Shown piece after piece: positions 27,298-37,202 of a DNA stretch of 64,000 bases (position 1 is its first letter; each line of letters opens with the position of its first letter). The notes beneath the pieces are model-generated. The model did not search any database. It saw only the letters and a list, made by a program, of their open reading frames with translations, and was not told the origin of the DNA. The stretch is from Actinomyces ruminicola (GTDB lineage Bacteria; Actinomycetota; Actinomycetes; Actinomycetales; Actinomycetaceae), in the NCBI RefSeq assembly GCF_900103885.1, contig NZ_FNIM01000001.1, positions 186,001 through 250,000 on the forward strand, in the 5' to 3' direction. The position numbers and the translations under genes were made by a program.

Positions 27298-27337
27298 GGC
27301 CCGCCGGGCACGGCCGCGGCCCTCTGCCCGGCGGGCC
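27298..27337 (+). terminator. Hairpin after valS
   Basis: A 13-bp perfect inverted repeat, GGCCCGCCGGGCA (27298-27310) and its complement (27325-27337), begins 10 bp after the valS stop. It is strong but has no U-tract, so the terminator call rests on position. Confidence 0.55.
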
Positions 27338-27508
27338 GACGTGCACGGGCCCGCTCCCGCCGCCCCCGAAGGCCGGGCGAACCGGCCCTGAGCTGCGGCA
27401 ATGCGGACCGTCCCAGCGGTCACGCGGTATGGTGAGCACGGCATCACCAGGGCCGGGGCGCACGAGTCCCGCACCGTCGCGCAGCGCCGACCCAGGAAGA
27501 GGAGCACC

Positions 27509-29434
27509 ATGACCTCCAACTCCGCGGACTCCGCGGCGTCCCATCCCGAGGCGGCACCGCCCGCAACCAACTGCCCGGAGGCCGCCTCGGCCGATGAGCG
27601 GCCGGTGGGCGCCCTTGAATGGCAGGCCCCCACCCTCATCCGCATCGATGAGCACACCACCATCCCCTCGCTGTTGCAGGCGCGGGTGCGACGCTCCGCC
27701 GCGCGGCCGCTGCTCGCCCGCAAGCAGGAGATCGGCGAGGCCTGGCATACCATCACCGCGCAGGAGTTCTACGACGACGTCCGTTCCATCGCCGCCGGCC
27801 TGATCGGCATGGGGCTGCAGCCGGGCGCGCGGGTGGCCATCATGTCGCGCACCCGGTACGAGTGGACGCTGCTGGACTTCGCCTGCTGGACGGCGGCGCT
27901 GGTGCCCGTACCCATCTACGAGACCAGCTCGGCCGAGCAGATCGCCTACGTGCTCGCCGATGCCGAGGCCCGCCTGGCGGTCACCGAGTCGATCACCACC
28001 GCGGAGCTGGTGCGCGCCGCCGCGGCCTCGCTGGAACAGACCGGCATGGAGGTGCTGTCCCTGGACACCGGCGCGCTGCACACGATCAGCGAGGCCGGCC
28101 GAGACGTGCCGCGCGAGCAGGTGGAGGCACGCGCCGACTCCCTGACGACCGCGTCCATCGCCACCATCGTGTACACCTCGGGCACCACCGGCTCCCCCAA
28201 GGGAACGGTCCTGTCTCACGGGAACTTCACCGACCTGTGCTCCAACGCGCACCTGTGGATGCCGGAGATCGGCATGGGCCGCGACTCGCGGCTGCTGCTG
28301 TTCCTGCCGCTGGCGCACGTCTTCGCCCGCTTCCTGGAGGTCTTCCAGATCTCCGGGGAGGGCATCATGGGGCACGTGCCCGACACCAAGAATCTGCTGT
28401 CGGACCTGGCCTCCTTCCGCCCCTCCTACCTGCTGGTGGTGCCCCGGGTGCTGGAGAAGATATACAACTCGGCCGATGCCCGCGCCGGCAACGGCGGCGC
28501 CCGGCGGATCTTCCGCTGGGCGGCGAAGGTCGCCGTCGACTACTCCCGGGCGCTGGACACCCCGGCCGGGCCCTCCCACCGCCTGCGCGCGCAGCGGGCC
28601 GCCGCCGACCGGCTGGTGTACCGGCGCATCCGCGCCCTGGTGGGTGACAATGCCGACTGGATCATCTCCGGCGGCGCGCCGCTGTCCCCGCGCCTGGCCC
28701 ACTTCTACCGGGGCCTGGGCATCCCCGTCCTGGAGGGGTACGGGCTGACCGAGACGGTCGGCCCGATCGCGGTCAACACGCCGCGGCTGTCCAAGATCGG
28801 CACCGTCGGCCCGCCGCTGCCGCCGATGGCGGTACGCATCTCCGCCGACGGGGAGATCCTGCTCAGGGGACCGTCCGTCTTCCAGGGCTACCACCGCGAC
28901 CCGGCTGCGACGGCGGCCGCATTCACCGAGGACGGCTGGTTCCGCACCGGGGATCTGGGCTCGCTGGACCGGGACGGCTACGTGACCATAACCGGTCGTG
29001 CCAAGGACGTCATCGTCACCGCCGGCGGCAAGAACGTCTCCCCGGCGCCGCTGGAGGACGCGCTGCGCGGCCACCCGCTGATCAGCCAGGTGGTGGTGGT
29101 CGGCGAGCAGCGCCCGTTCGTGTCCGCGCTGATCACACTCGACGCCGAGATGCTGCCGTCATGGCTGCGTATGCACGGCCTGGAGCCGATGCCCGTGGCC
29201 GAGGCCGCCGCCCACCCGCAGGTGCTGGCGGCCCTGAACCGGGCGGTGCAGCGCGCCAACCGGCACGTGTCTCGCGCCGAGTCCATCCGCGAGATCCGGG
29301 TGCTGACGGTCGACTTCACGGAGGCCAACGGTCTGCTCACCCCGTCGTTGAAGGTGCGTCGCAGCGTGGCCTTGCAGCGCTTCGCGGCCGACGTCGATGC
29401 CATCTACGGCGGGCCGGCCGGCGTACGGTCTTGA
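27509..29434 (+). CDS. Long-chain acyl-CoA synthetase-type AMP-ligase, first of three
   Basis: 641-residue adenylate-forming enzyme that would activate a fatty acid to its CoA ester. The AMP-binding P-loop is IVYTSGTTGSPKGT (near residue 225). GYGLTETVGP (A5 motif), [32 protein letters not shown] (A8) and NGLLTPSLKVRR with the C-terminal lysine follow in order. Length and motifs match the long-chain type rather than acetyl-CoA synthetase. Start at ATG 27509 with AGGAAGAGGAG upstream. It is followed by two paralogues in the same direction and by a decayed fourth. The substrate range of each is unknown. Confidence 0.88.
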   Translation: MTSNSADSAASHPEAAPPATNCPEAASADERPVGALEWQAPTLIRIDEHTTIPSLLQARVRRSAARPLLARKQEIGEAWHTITAQEFYDDVRSIAAGLIGMGLQPGARVAIMSRTRYEWTLLDFACWTAALVPVPIYETSSAEQIAYVLADAEARLAVTESITTAELVRAAAASLEQTGMEVLSLDTGALHTISEAGRDVPREQVEARADSLTTASIATIVYTSGTTGSPKGTVLSHGNFTDLCSNAHLWMPEIGMGRDSRLLLFLPLAHVFARFLEVFQISGEGIMGHVPDTKNLLSDLASFRPSYLLVVPRVLEKIYNSADARAGNGGARRIFRWAAKVAVDYSRALDTPAGPSHRLRAQRAAADRLVYRRIRALVGDNADWIISGGAPLSPRLAHFYRGLGIPVLEGYGLTETVGPIAVNTPRLSKIGTVGPPLPPMAVRISADGEILLRGPSVFQGYHRDPAATAAAFTEDGWFRTGDLGSLDRDGYVTITGRAKDVIVTAGGKNVSPAPLEDALRGHPLISQVVVVGEQRPFVSALITLDAEMLPSWLRMHGLEPMPVAEAAAHPQVLAALNRAVQRANRHVSRAESIREIRVLTVDFTEANGLLTPSLKVRRSVALQRFAADVDAIYGGPAGVRS

Positions 29435-29568
29435 CTCGGCCGAGGACGCCTCCATGCCGTGAGCAATCACGGCCCCACATGCCGGTTGGAGAAATCCTCC
29501 AACGCCCCTTGCCGGTTTCGTCGCTCCGATCCGCGCACAACCGGCCCCCTACCTGAAAGAATAACGCA

Positions 29569-31476
29569 GTGGCCCCACATTCCTCAGCCCCCATGTCCAC
29601 CGGCGTCGCCTCCGAGGCGGGCAGCCCCGCCGCCGTTGACGGCATCGCCGTCAGCCCCCTGATCAAGGAGCCGGAGCCGACCTGGACCGTGCCGTGGCTG
29701 CTGGCGGACCGGATTGCGCGTACCCCCTACGCCACCCTGATCGAGCGCAAGGCGCAGCTGGGCAACTCGTGGGTGAAGGTCACGGCGCACGCCTTCGGCG
29801 AGGATGTCGCCAGGGTCGCCTCCGGGCTGATCGGCATGGGGCTTCAGGCCGGGCAGTCGGTGGCCATCATGGCCCGCACCTCGTATGAGTGGACGCTGCT
29901 GGACATGGCCATCGCCCGCGCCGGCCTGGTCTCGGTGCCCATCTATGAGACGGACTCCGCCGAGCAGGTGGAGTGGATCCTTGCCGACGCCGACGTCCGC
30001 CTGGTGGTTACCGAGAGCGCGGTGCTGGCGGAGCTGGTGCGTGGCGCCGCCGCCGCATACGCCGCCGTCCGCCCCGGTGCGGCCGTGAAGGTGCTGTCCC
30101 TGGACCATGACGCCATCGCCACGATCATTGGGGCCGGGCAGGGCGTGCCGCTGGAGCAGGTGGACGCCCGCTCGGAGGCCCTGACCTGTGACGACGTCTA
30201 CTCGATCATCTACACCTCCGGCACCACCGGCCGCCCCAAGGGCGTGGAGATCACCCACCGGCAGGCCGCCGGCCTGGGCTGGAACGGTGTGCGGTGGATC
30301 CCGGAGCTGCTCAACTCCCCCGACACGCGGCTGCTGCTGTTCCTGCCGCTGGCCCACGCCTATGCCCGGTTCCTGCAGCTGCTGGCCATCGCCGGCAACG
30401 GCGTGCTCGGCCACACCCCCGACGTCAAGACGCTGCTGCCCGATCTTAAGGGCTTCGCCCCCTCCTACGTGCTGGCGGTGCCGCGCGTGATGGAGAAGAT
30501 CTACAACGCCGCCGACGCCAAGGCCGGCTCCGGTGCCAAGCTGCGGACCTTCCGCTGGGCGGCGAAGGTGGCGATCGCCTACTCCCGCGCCCTGGACACC
30601 GACGCGGGCCCGTCCCGACAGCTGCGGGCGGCCCATGCGGTGGCCGACCGACTCGTCTACCGCACCATCCGCTCCCTGCTGGGTCCCAACGCCCGCTACG
30701 CCATCTCCGGCGGCGGCCCGCTCGGCGAGCGGCTGGGCCACTTCTACCGGGGCATCGGCCTGATCATCCTGGAGGGATACGGGCTCACCGAGACGATCGG
30801 CCCCACCGCCGTCAACCTGGACATCCACAACAAGATCGGCACCGTGGGCCCGCCCGTGTGCGGCAACCGGGTGCGCGTCGGGGAGGACGGCGAGCTCGAG
30901 GTCACCGGCCTGGGCGTGTTCTCCCGCTACCACAACAACCCCGAGGCGACCGCCGCGGCCTTCACCGACGACGGCTGGTTCCGCACCGGGGACATCGGCT
31001 CGATCGACGCCGACGGCTGGGTGCGGATCACCGGTCGCAAGAAGGAGCTGATCGTCACCGCCGGCGGCAAGAACGTCTCCCCCAACATCCTGGAGGACCG
31101 GCTGCGCGGGCACCCGCTGGTCAGCCAGGTGCTGGTGATCGGCGACGGCGAGCCCTTCATCTCCGCCCTGGTCACCCTGGACAAGGAGATGCTGCCGCAG
31201 TGGCTGGTCAACCACAACCTGCCCGAGATGGACGTCATCGCGGCCTCCACCCACCCGCAGGTGCTGGCCGCCCTCGACCGGGCGGTGGCACGCACCAACC
31301 GGGCGGTCTCCCGCGCCGAGTCGATCCGCACCTACCGGGTACTCACCTCCGACTTCACCGAGGCCAACGGCCTGCTGACCCCCTCCCTGAAGGTCAAGCG
31401 CAACCTGGTGATGGAGACCTACGCGGAGGTCATCGCCGAGATCTACTCCACCACGAAGAAGGGGCCGCAGGAATGA
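29569..31476 (+). CDS. Long-chain acyl-CoA synthetase-type AMP-ligase, second of three
   Basis: 635 residues, paralogous to its neighbours. Motifs in order: [60 protein letters not shown] and NGLLTPSLKVKR. The GTG at 29569 is chosen because GAAAGA lies about 8 nt upstream; an in-frame ATG at 29593 lacks a site. The 134 bp before it contain a 7-bp stem-loop (GTTGGAG-AAATC-CTCCAAC) and no gene. Its stop overlaps the third ligase start by 4 bp (ATGA), so those two are coupled. Confidence 0.88.
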   Translation: MAPHSSAPMSTGVASEAGSPAAVDGIAVSPLIKEPEPTWTVPWLLADRIARTPYATLIERKAQLGNSWVKVTAHAFGEDVARVASGLIGMGLQAGQSVAIMARTSYEWTLLDMAIARAGLVSVPIYETDSAEQVEWILADADVRLVVTESAVLAELVRGAAAAYAAVRPGAAVKVLSLDHDAIATIIGAGQGVPLEQVDARSEALTCDDVYSIIYTSGTTGRPKGVEITHRQAAGLGWNGVRWIPELLNSPDTRLLLFLPLAHAYARFLQLLAIAGNGVLGHTPDVKTLLPDLKGFAPSYVLAVPRVMEKIYNAADAKAGSGAKLRTFRWAAKVAIAYSRALDTDAGPSRQLRAAHAVADRLVYRTIRSLLGPNARYAISGGGPLGERLGHFYRGIGLIILEGYGLTETIGPTAVNLDIHNKIGTVGPPVCGNRVRVGEDGELEVTGLGVFSRYHNNPEATAAAFTDDGWFRTGDIGSIDADGWVRITGRKKELIVTAGGKNVSPNILEDRLRGHPLVSQVLVIGDGEPFISALVTLDKEMLPQWLVNHNLPEMDVIAASTHPQVLAALDRAVARTNRAVSRAESIRTYRVLTSDFTEANGLLTPSLKVKRNLVMETYAEVIAEIYSTTKKGPQE

Positions 31477-33398
31477 GTGAGGAAACCGCATACGCCGCGG
31501 CGGGCGCGCCCGCCGACGTCACCGCCCCGAAGGAGTGCTCCACCCCGCTGCTGGTGCCGCTGCACGCCGCCATGACGGCGCCGTGGGCGCTGGCCGAGCG
31601 GGTGCGCACCAACCCCCGCGGTCCGCTGATCGCCCGCAAGTCCTCCGTGGGCGGCCGCTGGCGCGACATGTCCGCACAGGCCTTCCGCGACCAGGTGCGC
31701 GAGGTCGCGGCCGGCCTGATCGCCGTCGGCCTGCAGCCGGGGGACGCGCTCGGCATCATGGCCCACACCTGCTACGAGTGGACGCTGCTGGACTTCGCCG
31801 CCTGGGAGGCCGGCCTCGTCGTCGTCCCCATCTACGAGACCTCCTCCGCGGAGCAGGCCCGCTGGATCCTCACCGACGCGGCCGTGCGGCTGGTGGTTGT
31901 CGAGGACCAGCCCATGGAGACCATGCTGAGCGCACTCGCCGCTGAGGATCCGGTCCTGGCCGACCTGCGGGTGCTGAGTCTGGCCCGGGAGGCGGTCACC
32001 GAGCTCATCACCGTCGGCAAAGAGGTACGGCCCGCCGAACTGGACGCCCGCACCGCCCGCATGACCAGCACGGACCTGGCCACCATCGTCTACACGTCCG
32101 GCACCACGGGCCGCCCCAAGGGCGCCGAGCTCACCCACGGCAACCTCGTCCATCTGTGCGTCAACGCCTGTGCCCACGTCCCAGAGGTGCTGGAGGCGCC
32201 CGGGACGCGCACGCTGCTGTTCCTGCCGCTGGCGCACGTGCTGGGCCGGTTCGTGCAGATGGCGGTGGTGTGCTCCTCGGCCGGCGTGCTGGGACACGCC
32301 CCCAACGTGAAGAACCTGGTCACCGACCTGGCCTCCTTCCGCCCCACCTTCGTGCCGGCGGTGCCGCGCGTGTTCGAGAAGATCTACAACGCGGCCGATG
32401 CCCGGGCCACCGGCGCCAAGCAGAAGGTGTTCCGCCTGGCCGCGAAGACGGCCATCGCCTACTCGCGGGCCCTGGACACCCCGGCCGGGCCGAGCCGCGG
32501 CCTGCGCGCCCAGCGAGCCGCCTTCGACCGGCTGGTGTTCTCCACCCTGCGCAGTCTGCTGGGTGGCCATGTCACCCATGTCATCTCCGGCGGCGGTCCC
32601 CTGGGTGAGCGGCTGGGCCACTTCTACCGCGGCGCCGGGGTGACGGTGCTGGAGGGGTACGGGCTCACGGAGACCTCCGCGCCCTGCACGGTCAATCTGC
32701 CCGACGCCGTCCGCATCGGCTCGGTGGGCCTGCCGCTTCCGGGCACCGCCGTCCGCCTGGACGACGACGGCGAGGTGCTGATCAGCGGCATCGGCGTATT
32801 CCGCGGCTATCACAACAACCCCGAGGCGACGGCGGAGGCCTTCGTGACGCTGCCCGACGCCGCCGCGGAGCCGGGCTCAGCGGCCGCGAGCGCCCCGGAG
32901 GCGGCCGGCACCAGGTGGCTGCGCAGCGGCGACATCGGCTCCCTGGACGCCGACGGCTTCCTGCACATCACCGGCCGCAAGAAGGAGCTGATCGTCACCG
33001 CGGGCGGCAAGAACGTGGCTCCCGCCGTGCTGGAGGACCGGCTGCGCGGACACCCGCTGGTCAGCCAGGTGCTCGTGGTCGGCGAGAACCGGCCGTGCAT
33101 CGGGGCCCTGGTCACGCTGGACGCGGAGATGCTGCCGCTGTGGCTGTCCAGCCACGGCCTGCCGGACATGGACCCGATCGACGCCGCCCGGGACCCGCGC
33201 GTGCGCGCCGCCCTGGAGCGGGCGGTGGCCCGCGCCAACGAGGCGGTCTCCCGGGCGGAGTCCATCCGCACCTTCACGGTGCTGCCGGGCGACTTCACCG
33301 AGGCCAACGGCCTGCTCACCCCCTCGCTGAAGATGCGCCGCGCCGAGGCCACCAAGCGCTTCGCCAAGGAGATCGACGAGCTGTACACGCGGGTGTAA
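31473..33398 (+). CDS. Long-chain acyl-CoA synthetase-type AMP-ligase, third of three
   Basis: 641 residues with [62 protein letters not shown] and NGLLTPSLKMRR. Compared with the two upstream paralogues, an Ala/Pro/Glu-rich insert of about 25 residues (around residues 463-488) sits just before the SGD motif. The start ATG lies inside the stop of the second ligase, and GCAGGA is just upstream. The fourth, decayed copy downstream also has an insert at this position, so it is probably closest to this paralogue. Confidence 0.88.
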   Translation: MSEETAYAAAGAPADVTAPKECSTPLLVPLHAAMTAPWALAERVRTNPRGPLIARKSSVGGRWRDMSAQAFRDQVREVAAGLIAVGLQPGDALGIMAHTCYEWTLLDFAAWEAGLVVVPIYETSSAEQARWILTDAAVRLVVVEDQPMETMLSALAAEDPVLADLRVLSLAREAVTELITVGKEVRPAELDARTARMTSTDLATIVYTSGTTGRPKGAELTHGNLVHLCVNACAHVPEVLEAPGTRTLLFLPLAHVLGRFVQMAVVCSSAGVLGHAPNVKNLVTDLASFRPTFVPAVPRVFEKIYNAADARATGAKQKVFRLAAKTAIAYSRALDTPAGPSRGLRAQRAAFDRLVFSTLRSLLGGHVTHVISGGGPLGERLGHFYRGAGVTVLEGYGLTETSAPCTVNLPDAVRIGSVGLPLPGTAVRLDDDGEVLISGIGVFRGYHNNPEATAEAFVTLPDAAAEPGSAAASAPEAAGTRWLRSGDIGSLDADGFLHITGRKKELIVTAGGKNVAPAVLEDRLRGHPLVSQVLVVGENRPCIGALVTLDAEMLPLWLSSHGLPDMDPIDAARDPRVRAALERAVARANEAVSRAESIRTFTVLPGDFTEANGLLTPSLKMRRAEATKRFAKEIDELYTRV

Positions 33399-33543
33399 CG
33401 GCCCCCGCCTCACCGGGACCGGTGCTCACGCACCAAGACCGGTCGAGACGACGGCCGGGCGCCGTCTTGCAGCCCCTCCCGCTTGGGATATGTGTAGCCG
33501 GTTGCCGTCGGCAGGGTTCGGGCGGGGCGCCGATTGACGGTTT

Positions 33544-33602
33544 ACGACCTTGGGGTACGTTCCACGACCCCGGGGTGGTCGTGGAACGTACCCCAAGGTC
33601 GT
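33544..33602. repeat. Perfect 26-bp inverted repeat hairpin
   Basis: Arms 33544-33569 (ACGACCTTGGGGTACGTTCC...) and 33577-33602 are perfectly complementary over 26 bp, with a 7-nt CCGGGGT centre. It lies 145 bp after the third ligase and has no U-tract. A terminator role is possible, but the length and perfection look more like a palindromic DNA element. Confidence 0.88.
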
Positions 33603-33642
33603 GATTTGACGTCAGCCGGCACCAACGGTTGGGCACTTCTTG

Positions 33643-33673
33643 CGACGGTTCGGCAGGCACACGCGAACCGTCG
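33643..33673. repeat. CGACGGTT hairpin, family C copy 2
   Basis: A 10-bp perfect inverted repeat CGACGGTTCG ... CGAACCGTCG with an 11-nt centre, matching the arms of the hairpin at 17618-17651. It stands directly between the 26-bp palindrome and the decayed ligase fragment. Confidence 0.75.
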
Positions 33674-33699
33674 GGGCTGGACCCGGTGCCCGATGCCGG

Positions 33700-34059
33700 A
33701 GGTGGGCCTGACACCGGGTGCCGCGGGGTGGGCACGCCACCGAGTAACACCGGAGACGGACCGCTGCCGCCTTCGCCGACGACGAGCCCGCCTGGCCCGG
33801 GCAGCCGCCGGAGCGCTGCTTCCGCTCCGGGGACCTGGGCGTGATCGACTCCGAGGGACTGTTGCACATCACCGGCCACAAGAAGGAGCTCATTGTGACA
33901 GCAGGCGGGAAGAACGGCTCGCCCGCCATCCTGGAAGACCGGCTGGGCCGGCCCCCTCTCATCAACCAGGTGCCGGTGGTTGGCGACGGGCTCCCCTGCA
34001 TATGCGCCCTGATCCCGCTCACCACCGACATGCGACGGGCCGGCTGTAAGCTTCGCCCC
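33700..34059 (+). pseudogene. Decayed C-terminal fragment of a fourth acyl-CoA synthetase
   Basis: In the frame of 33841, codons upstream and downstream read AAAFADDEP, then [36 protein letters not shown] and [16 protein letters not shown], which align to the A8 region of the three upstream ligases. The frame is broken near 33750 (a stop, TAA, and an apparent shift in the region matching YHNNPEA). No adenylation core is present. The match ends around 34030 after [11 protein letters not shown]; the last 50-60 residues, including the catalytic C-terminal lysine, are missing. The left border near 33700 is approximate. It is probably a recombination remnant of a longer tandem array. Confidence 0.8.
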
Positions 34060-35439
34060 GTGAGTCCCGTCCCTCCCCCGCACCAGTCCGAGTCCAGCAC
34101 CGATCCCTACGCCGCGCCTCAGCCCACGCCCCAGAGCCAGGGAGCGGTCGGCTACTCTCCGGAACCGCCCGCGCCCGCAGGGCCGCCGGCCAAGAAGAAC
34201 CGTATGCCGCTGATCATCGGGGCGGTCCTGGGCGTCATCGTCCTGGTGGCCGCCGGCGTCGGCATCGGTGCGCTGCTGCGTTCCCGTAATTCGGATGGCA
34301 CCGCCCCGTCCGCCGTTTCCGCCGATTGGGCGGAGGGCTCGCACCAGACCTGGTCCCTGGACTTGGAGACGGGCTCCTACGTTCGGGGCAGCGGCAGCCA
34401 ACTCGCCGTCGCCTCCCCCACCGATTCGCCGGGGGTGTGGAGCGTTGCCGCCTACGACACCGCCGACGGCGCCCCGCAGGAGCAGTGGAACGTTGAGGTG
34501 GAAGTAGACACCGATGAGTTTCGCTTCGAGTATTGGGGCGACTACCTCGTCGTCGGCGGCACCCTGCTGAAGACGTCCGACGGCGGCGCCTACACCGCCC
34601 CGTGGGACTCCCGTCACGCCCCGGAGTTTCTGGACGACTACGCCTTGCTGTGCACATACGACGGCACCTGCGCCAGTTGGGCCGCCGACGACCCGAGCAC
34701 CGCCCTGTGGGAACAGCAAATAGACGAGCCCGAAAACATCTTCGCCGACCAGCCCGCAGCATACCCGGACCCGTCCCGCGTCTATCAGGACGACCAGGTC
34801 GCCTACGTGAGCGTCTCCCCCAGCAAGGCGGTGGACCTCGCCACCGGCGATGTCATCGACTTCGACCTCGGTGACACGTACGGCCTAGGTGCTCTTGCCG
34901 ACGGCTGGGTCAAGGTTGACCACGACACTGGGCGCTACACGCTGCTTTCTCCAACCGGAAAGGAGAGGGACAGCTTCGAGGCCGCCGCTGATGAGAACCC
35001 GCTGGGGGCCGCGCGCCTGTTCGACGCCCCGAACGCCACCGCCGAGCAGATCACGAAGCTCGCGAGGGACGGTGACCTCAGCTGGGCGCGCGCCCAGGTC
35101 AGGACCGATGAGGACGCCGAGACCTGCACGGTGGCCTTCCTCGTAGACGGGACCGAGCTTGACACCACGCAGGAGGACTGGGGCTGCAGCTTCGACTACA
35201 CGCCGTACCTGCTGATCTCGGATGACGACTCACTGGTCATGCTCACCGACTCCTCCCCCATGCAGGCGGCGTCGACGGTATCGCTACGTGGCATGTGGAC
35301 CATCGCGGACGGGAAGCTGATCAGCCTGGACGGGTACGACTTCGGTGCGGACCAGTTCTATCTGTTCGGCTCAGAACTGATAGTCGCCTACGACCCGAAC
35401 AGCGGGGAGCTGACGGCCTTCGCACCCGGCGCGGAGTGA
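34060..35439 (+). CDS. Membrane-anchored extracytoplasmic protein of unknown function
   Basis: 459 residues. A Pro/Gln/Ser-rich cytoplasmic N-terminus (about 1-45) leads to one membrane segment ([20 protein letters not shown], about 49-68) and a large acidic outer domain of about 385 residues. Repeated strand-like blocks with W/Y ([39 protein letters not shown]) suggest a beta-propeller-like fold. I chose the GTG at 34060 because TAAGCT lies 7 nt upstream, the leaderless pattern seen repeatedly here, and because the upstream in-frame sequence is the ligase remnant. Without that choice the frame would be a fusion of both. Function is unknown. Confidence 0.78.
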   Translation: MSPVPPPHQSESSTDPYAAPQPTPQSQGAVGYSPEPPAPAGPPAKKNRMPLIIGAVLGVIVLVAAGVGIGALLRSRNSDGTAPSAVSADWAEGSHQTWSLDLETGSYVRGSGSQLAVASPTDSPGVWSVAAYDTADGAPQEQWNVEVEVDTDEFRFEYWGDYLVVGGTLLKTSDGGAYTAPWDSRHAPEFLDDYALLCTYDGTCASWAADDPSTALWEQQIDEPENIFADQPAAYPDPSRVYQDDQVAYVSVSPSKAVDLATGDVIDFDLGDTYGLGALADGWVKVDHDTGRYTLLSPTGKERDSFEAAADENPLGAARLFDAPNATAEQITKLARDGDLSWARAQVRTDEDAETCTVAFLVDGTELDTTQEDWGCSFDYTPYLLISDDDSLVMLTDSSPMQAASTVSLRGMWTIADGKLISLDGYDFGADQFYLFGSELIVAYDPNSGELTAFAPGAE

Positions 35440-35455
35440 GCCGCCAAAGGGCGGC
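35440..35455. terminator. Short hairpin between convergent genes
   Basis: GCCGCC-AAAG-GGCGGC begins at the stop of the 34060 gene, 15 bp from the chorismate mutase stop on the other strand. It is a weak bidirectional terminator candidate without a U-tract. Confidence 0.4.
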
Positions 35456-35469
35456 ATCACCCTCGAGGA

Positions 35470-35778
35470 CTATTCGGACAACTCGTCGCGGATGGCCTCG
35501 TGGTGGCGGATGACCTCGGCCACGATGAAGGTGAAGAACTTCTCCGCGAACACCGGATCCAGGCCCGCCTCCTCCGCGAGCGCCCGCAGCCGGGCCACCT
35601 GCTGCTCCTCGCGGGCCGGGTCCGAGGGCGGCAGGTGCAGGTCCGCCTTGAGCCGGCCCACCTGCCGGGTGCAGCGGAAGCGCTCGGCGAGCAGGTGGAT
35701 GAGGGCGGCGTCGAGGTTGTCGATGGTGGCGCGGTAGGCGGCCAGCTGCGGCGGGACCTGGGGCGCGGGATCGCTCAT
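35470..35778 (-). CDS. Chorismate mutase, AroQ type
   Basis: 102-residue all-helical enzyme converting chorismate to prephenate for phenylalanine and tyrosine synthesis. Pattern residues: [43 protein letters not shown] and [15 protein letters not shown], matching the R, K, D and E positions of the AroQ fold. It is a stand-alone domain without prephenate dehydratase. The start ATG overlaps the clpX stop by 4 bp, so it is co-transcribed with clpX, an arrangement not explained by pathway. Confidence 0.88.
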   Translation of the reverse strand: MSDPAPQVPPQLAAYRATIDNLDAALIHLLAERFRCTRQVGRLKADLHLPPSDPAREEQQVARLRALAEEAGLDPVFAEKFFTFIVAEVIRHHEAIRDELSE

Positions 35779-37067
35779 GCGGTGCGGGTCCTGCCCTTGG
35801 AGGTGGCCGACAGGGTGCCGCTGCCGCGCTCGTAGCGGGGGGCGCCCGTGCCGCGCACGGCGTCGGCGTCGACGACGACGCGCCCCACCTCCGGCATGGA
35901 GGGGACCTCGAACATGGCCTGCCCGAGCACCTCCTCCACAATGCTGGTCAGCCCGCGAGCGCCGGTCTTGCGCTCCAGGGCGAGGGTGGCGATTGCCCGG
36001 ATGGCCTCGTCGGTCAGCTCCAGTTCCACCCCGTCCAGGCTGAACAGGTACTTGTACTGGGAGACCAGGGCGTTCTTCGGCTCGGTCATCACCCGCACCA
36101 GCTCCGGCACGCCCAGGTCATGCACCGTGGCGATGACCGGCAGCCGGCCGATGAACTCTGGGATCAGGCCGAATTTGTGCAGGTCCTCCGGGCGCACCGG
36201 GGTGGCGAACACGTCCTCGCCCTGATCCTTGGCGAGGGTGGCGCCGAAGCCGACGACCTGCGCCCCGGCCTCACGACGGCGGCGCTGGCGGACGATCTCC
36301 TCGATGCCGGAGAAGGCGCCGGCGGCGATGAACAGGATGTTCGTGGTGTCGATCTCCAGGAACTCCTGATGGGGGTGCTTGCGGCCGCCCCCCGGCGGCA
36401 CGGAGGCGGTGGTGCCCTCGATGATCTTCAGCAGGGCCTGCTGCACGCCCTCCCCGGACACGTCACGGGTGATCGACGGGTTCTCAGCCTTGCGGCCGAT
36501 CTTGTCGATCTCGTCGATGTAGATGATGCCCTTCTCAGCGCGCTTGACGTCGCCGTCGGCGGCCTGGATGAGCTTGAGCAGGATGTTCTCCACGTCCTCG
36601 CCCACGTAGCCGGCCTCGGTCAGGGCGGTGGCGTCGACGATGGCGAAGGGGACGTCGAGCAGCCGGGCGAGGGTACGGGCCAGGTGGGTCTTGCCGGTGC
36701 CGGTGGGCCCCAGCAGCAGGATGTTGGACTTGCCCAGTTCCAGGTCATCGCCCTCGGCGACGGCGCGCTCGCGCATCTGCACGCGCTTGTAGTGGTTGTA
36801 CACGGCCACGCTCATGGCGCGTTTGGCTTCCTCCTGGCCAATGACGTACTGGTTCAGGAAGTCGAAGATCTCCTGCGGCTTGGGCAGTTCGAGGGGGACG
36901 CCGGAGCCGGATGCGCCCAGTTCCTCGTCGATGATCTCGTTGCACAGCTCAATGCACTCGTCGCAGATGTAGACGCCGGGTCCGGCGATGAGCTTCTTGA
37001 CCTGCTTCTGACTCTTGCCGCAGAAGGAGCACTTGAGAAGGTCGACGCTCTCAGCGCTGCGTGCCAC
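35775..37067 (-). CDS. clpX: ATP-dependent Clp protease ATP-binding subunit ClpX
   Basis: 430-residue AAA+ unfoldase that feeds substrates to ClpP. The N-terminal zinc-binding domain has Cys13, Cys16, Cys35 and Cys38 (CSFC ... CDEC). Walker A is GPTGTGKT (120-127) and Walker B is IIYIDEID (181-188). RKHPHQEF and [12 protein letters not shown] mark pore and sensor regions. The GTG at 37067 is preferred because GGGAGGGAA lies 5-6 nt upstream; a longer frame to 37112 has no support. clpP is not in the window. The downstream gene (chorismate mutase) overlaps by 4 bp. Confidence 0.96.
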   Translation of the reverse strand: MARSAESVDLLKCSFCGKSQKQVKKLIAGPGVYICDECIELCNEIIDEELGASGSGVPLELPKPQEIFDFLNQYVIGQEEAKRAMSVAVYNHYKRVQMRERAVAEGDDLELGKSNILLLGPTGTGKTHLARTLARLLDVPFAIVDATALTEAGYVGEDVENILLKLIQAADGDVKRAEKGIIYIDEIDKIGRKAENPSITRDVSGEGVQQALLKIIEGTTASVPPGGGRKHPHQEFLEIDTTNILFIAAGAFSGIEEIVRQRRRREAGAQVVGFGATLAKDQGEDVFATPVRPEDLHKFGLIPEFIGRLPVIATVHDLGVPELVRVMTEPKNALVSQYKYLFSLDGVELELTDEAIRAIATLALERKTGARGLTSIVEEVLGQAMFEVPSMPEVGRVVVDADAVRGTGAPRYERGSGTLSATSKGRTRTA

Positions 37068-37202
37068 CTGGATTCCCTCCCGTTTTCGGGTGCGTCCGCC
37101 AGCTGCGGACACCGTCCCAGCCTACGGGGAGCGGGCGGTTACGGCTATAGTCATAGGGCCGGTGTGTTGACACCAATCCTGTCGGCAAAGGCGGGCGGGC
37201 AC

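Noticed and set aside
24385-27756. 1123-codon minus-strand frame over valS
   Set aside because: It is antisense to valS; the protein is Gly/His/Val/Gln-rich with no motif.
33544-33602. Intrinsic terminator of the ligase operon
   Set aside because: There is no U-tract, the stem is far longer than usual and it lies 145 bp from the stop. It is kept as a repeat instead.
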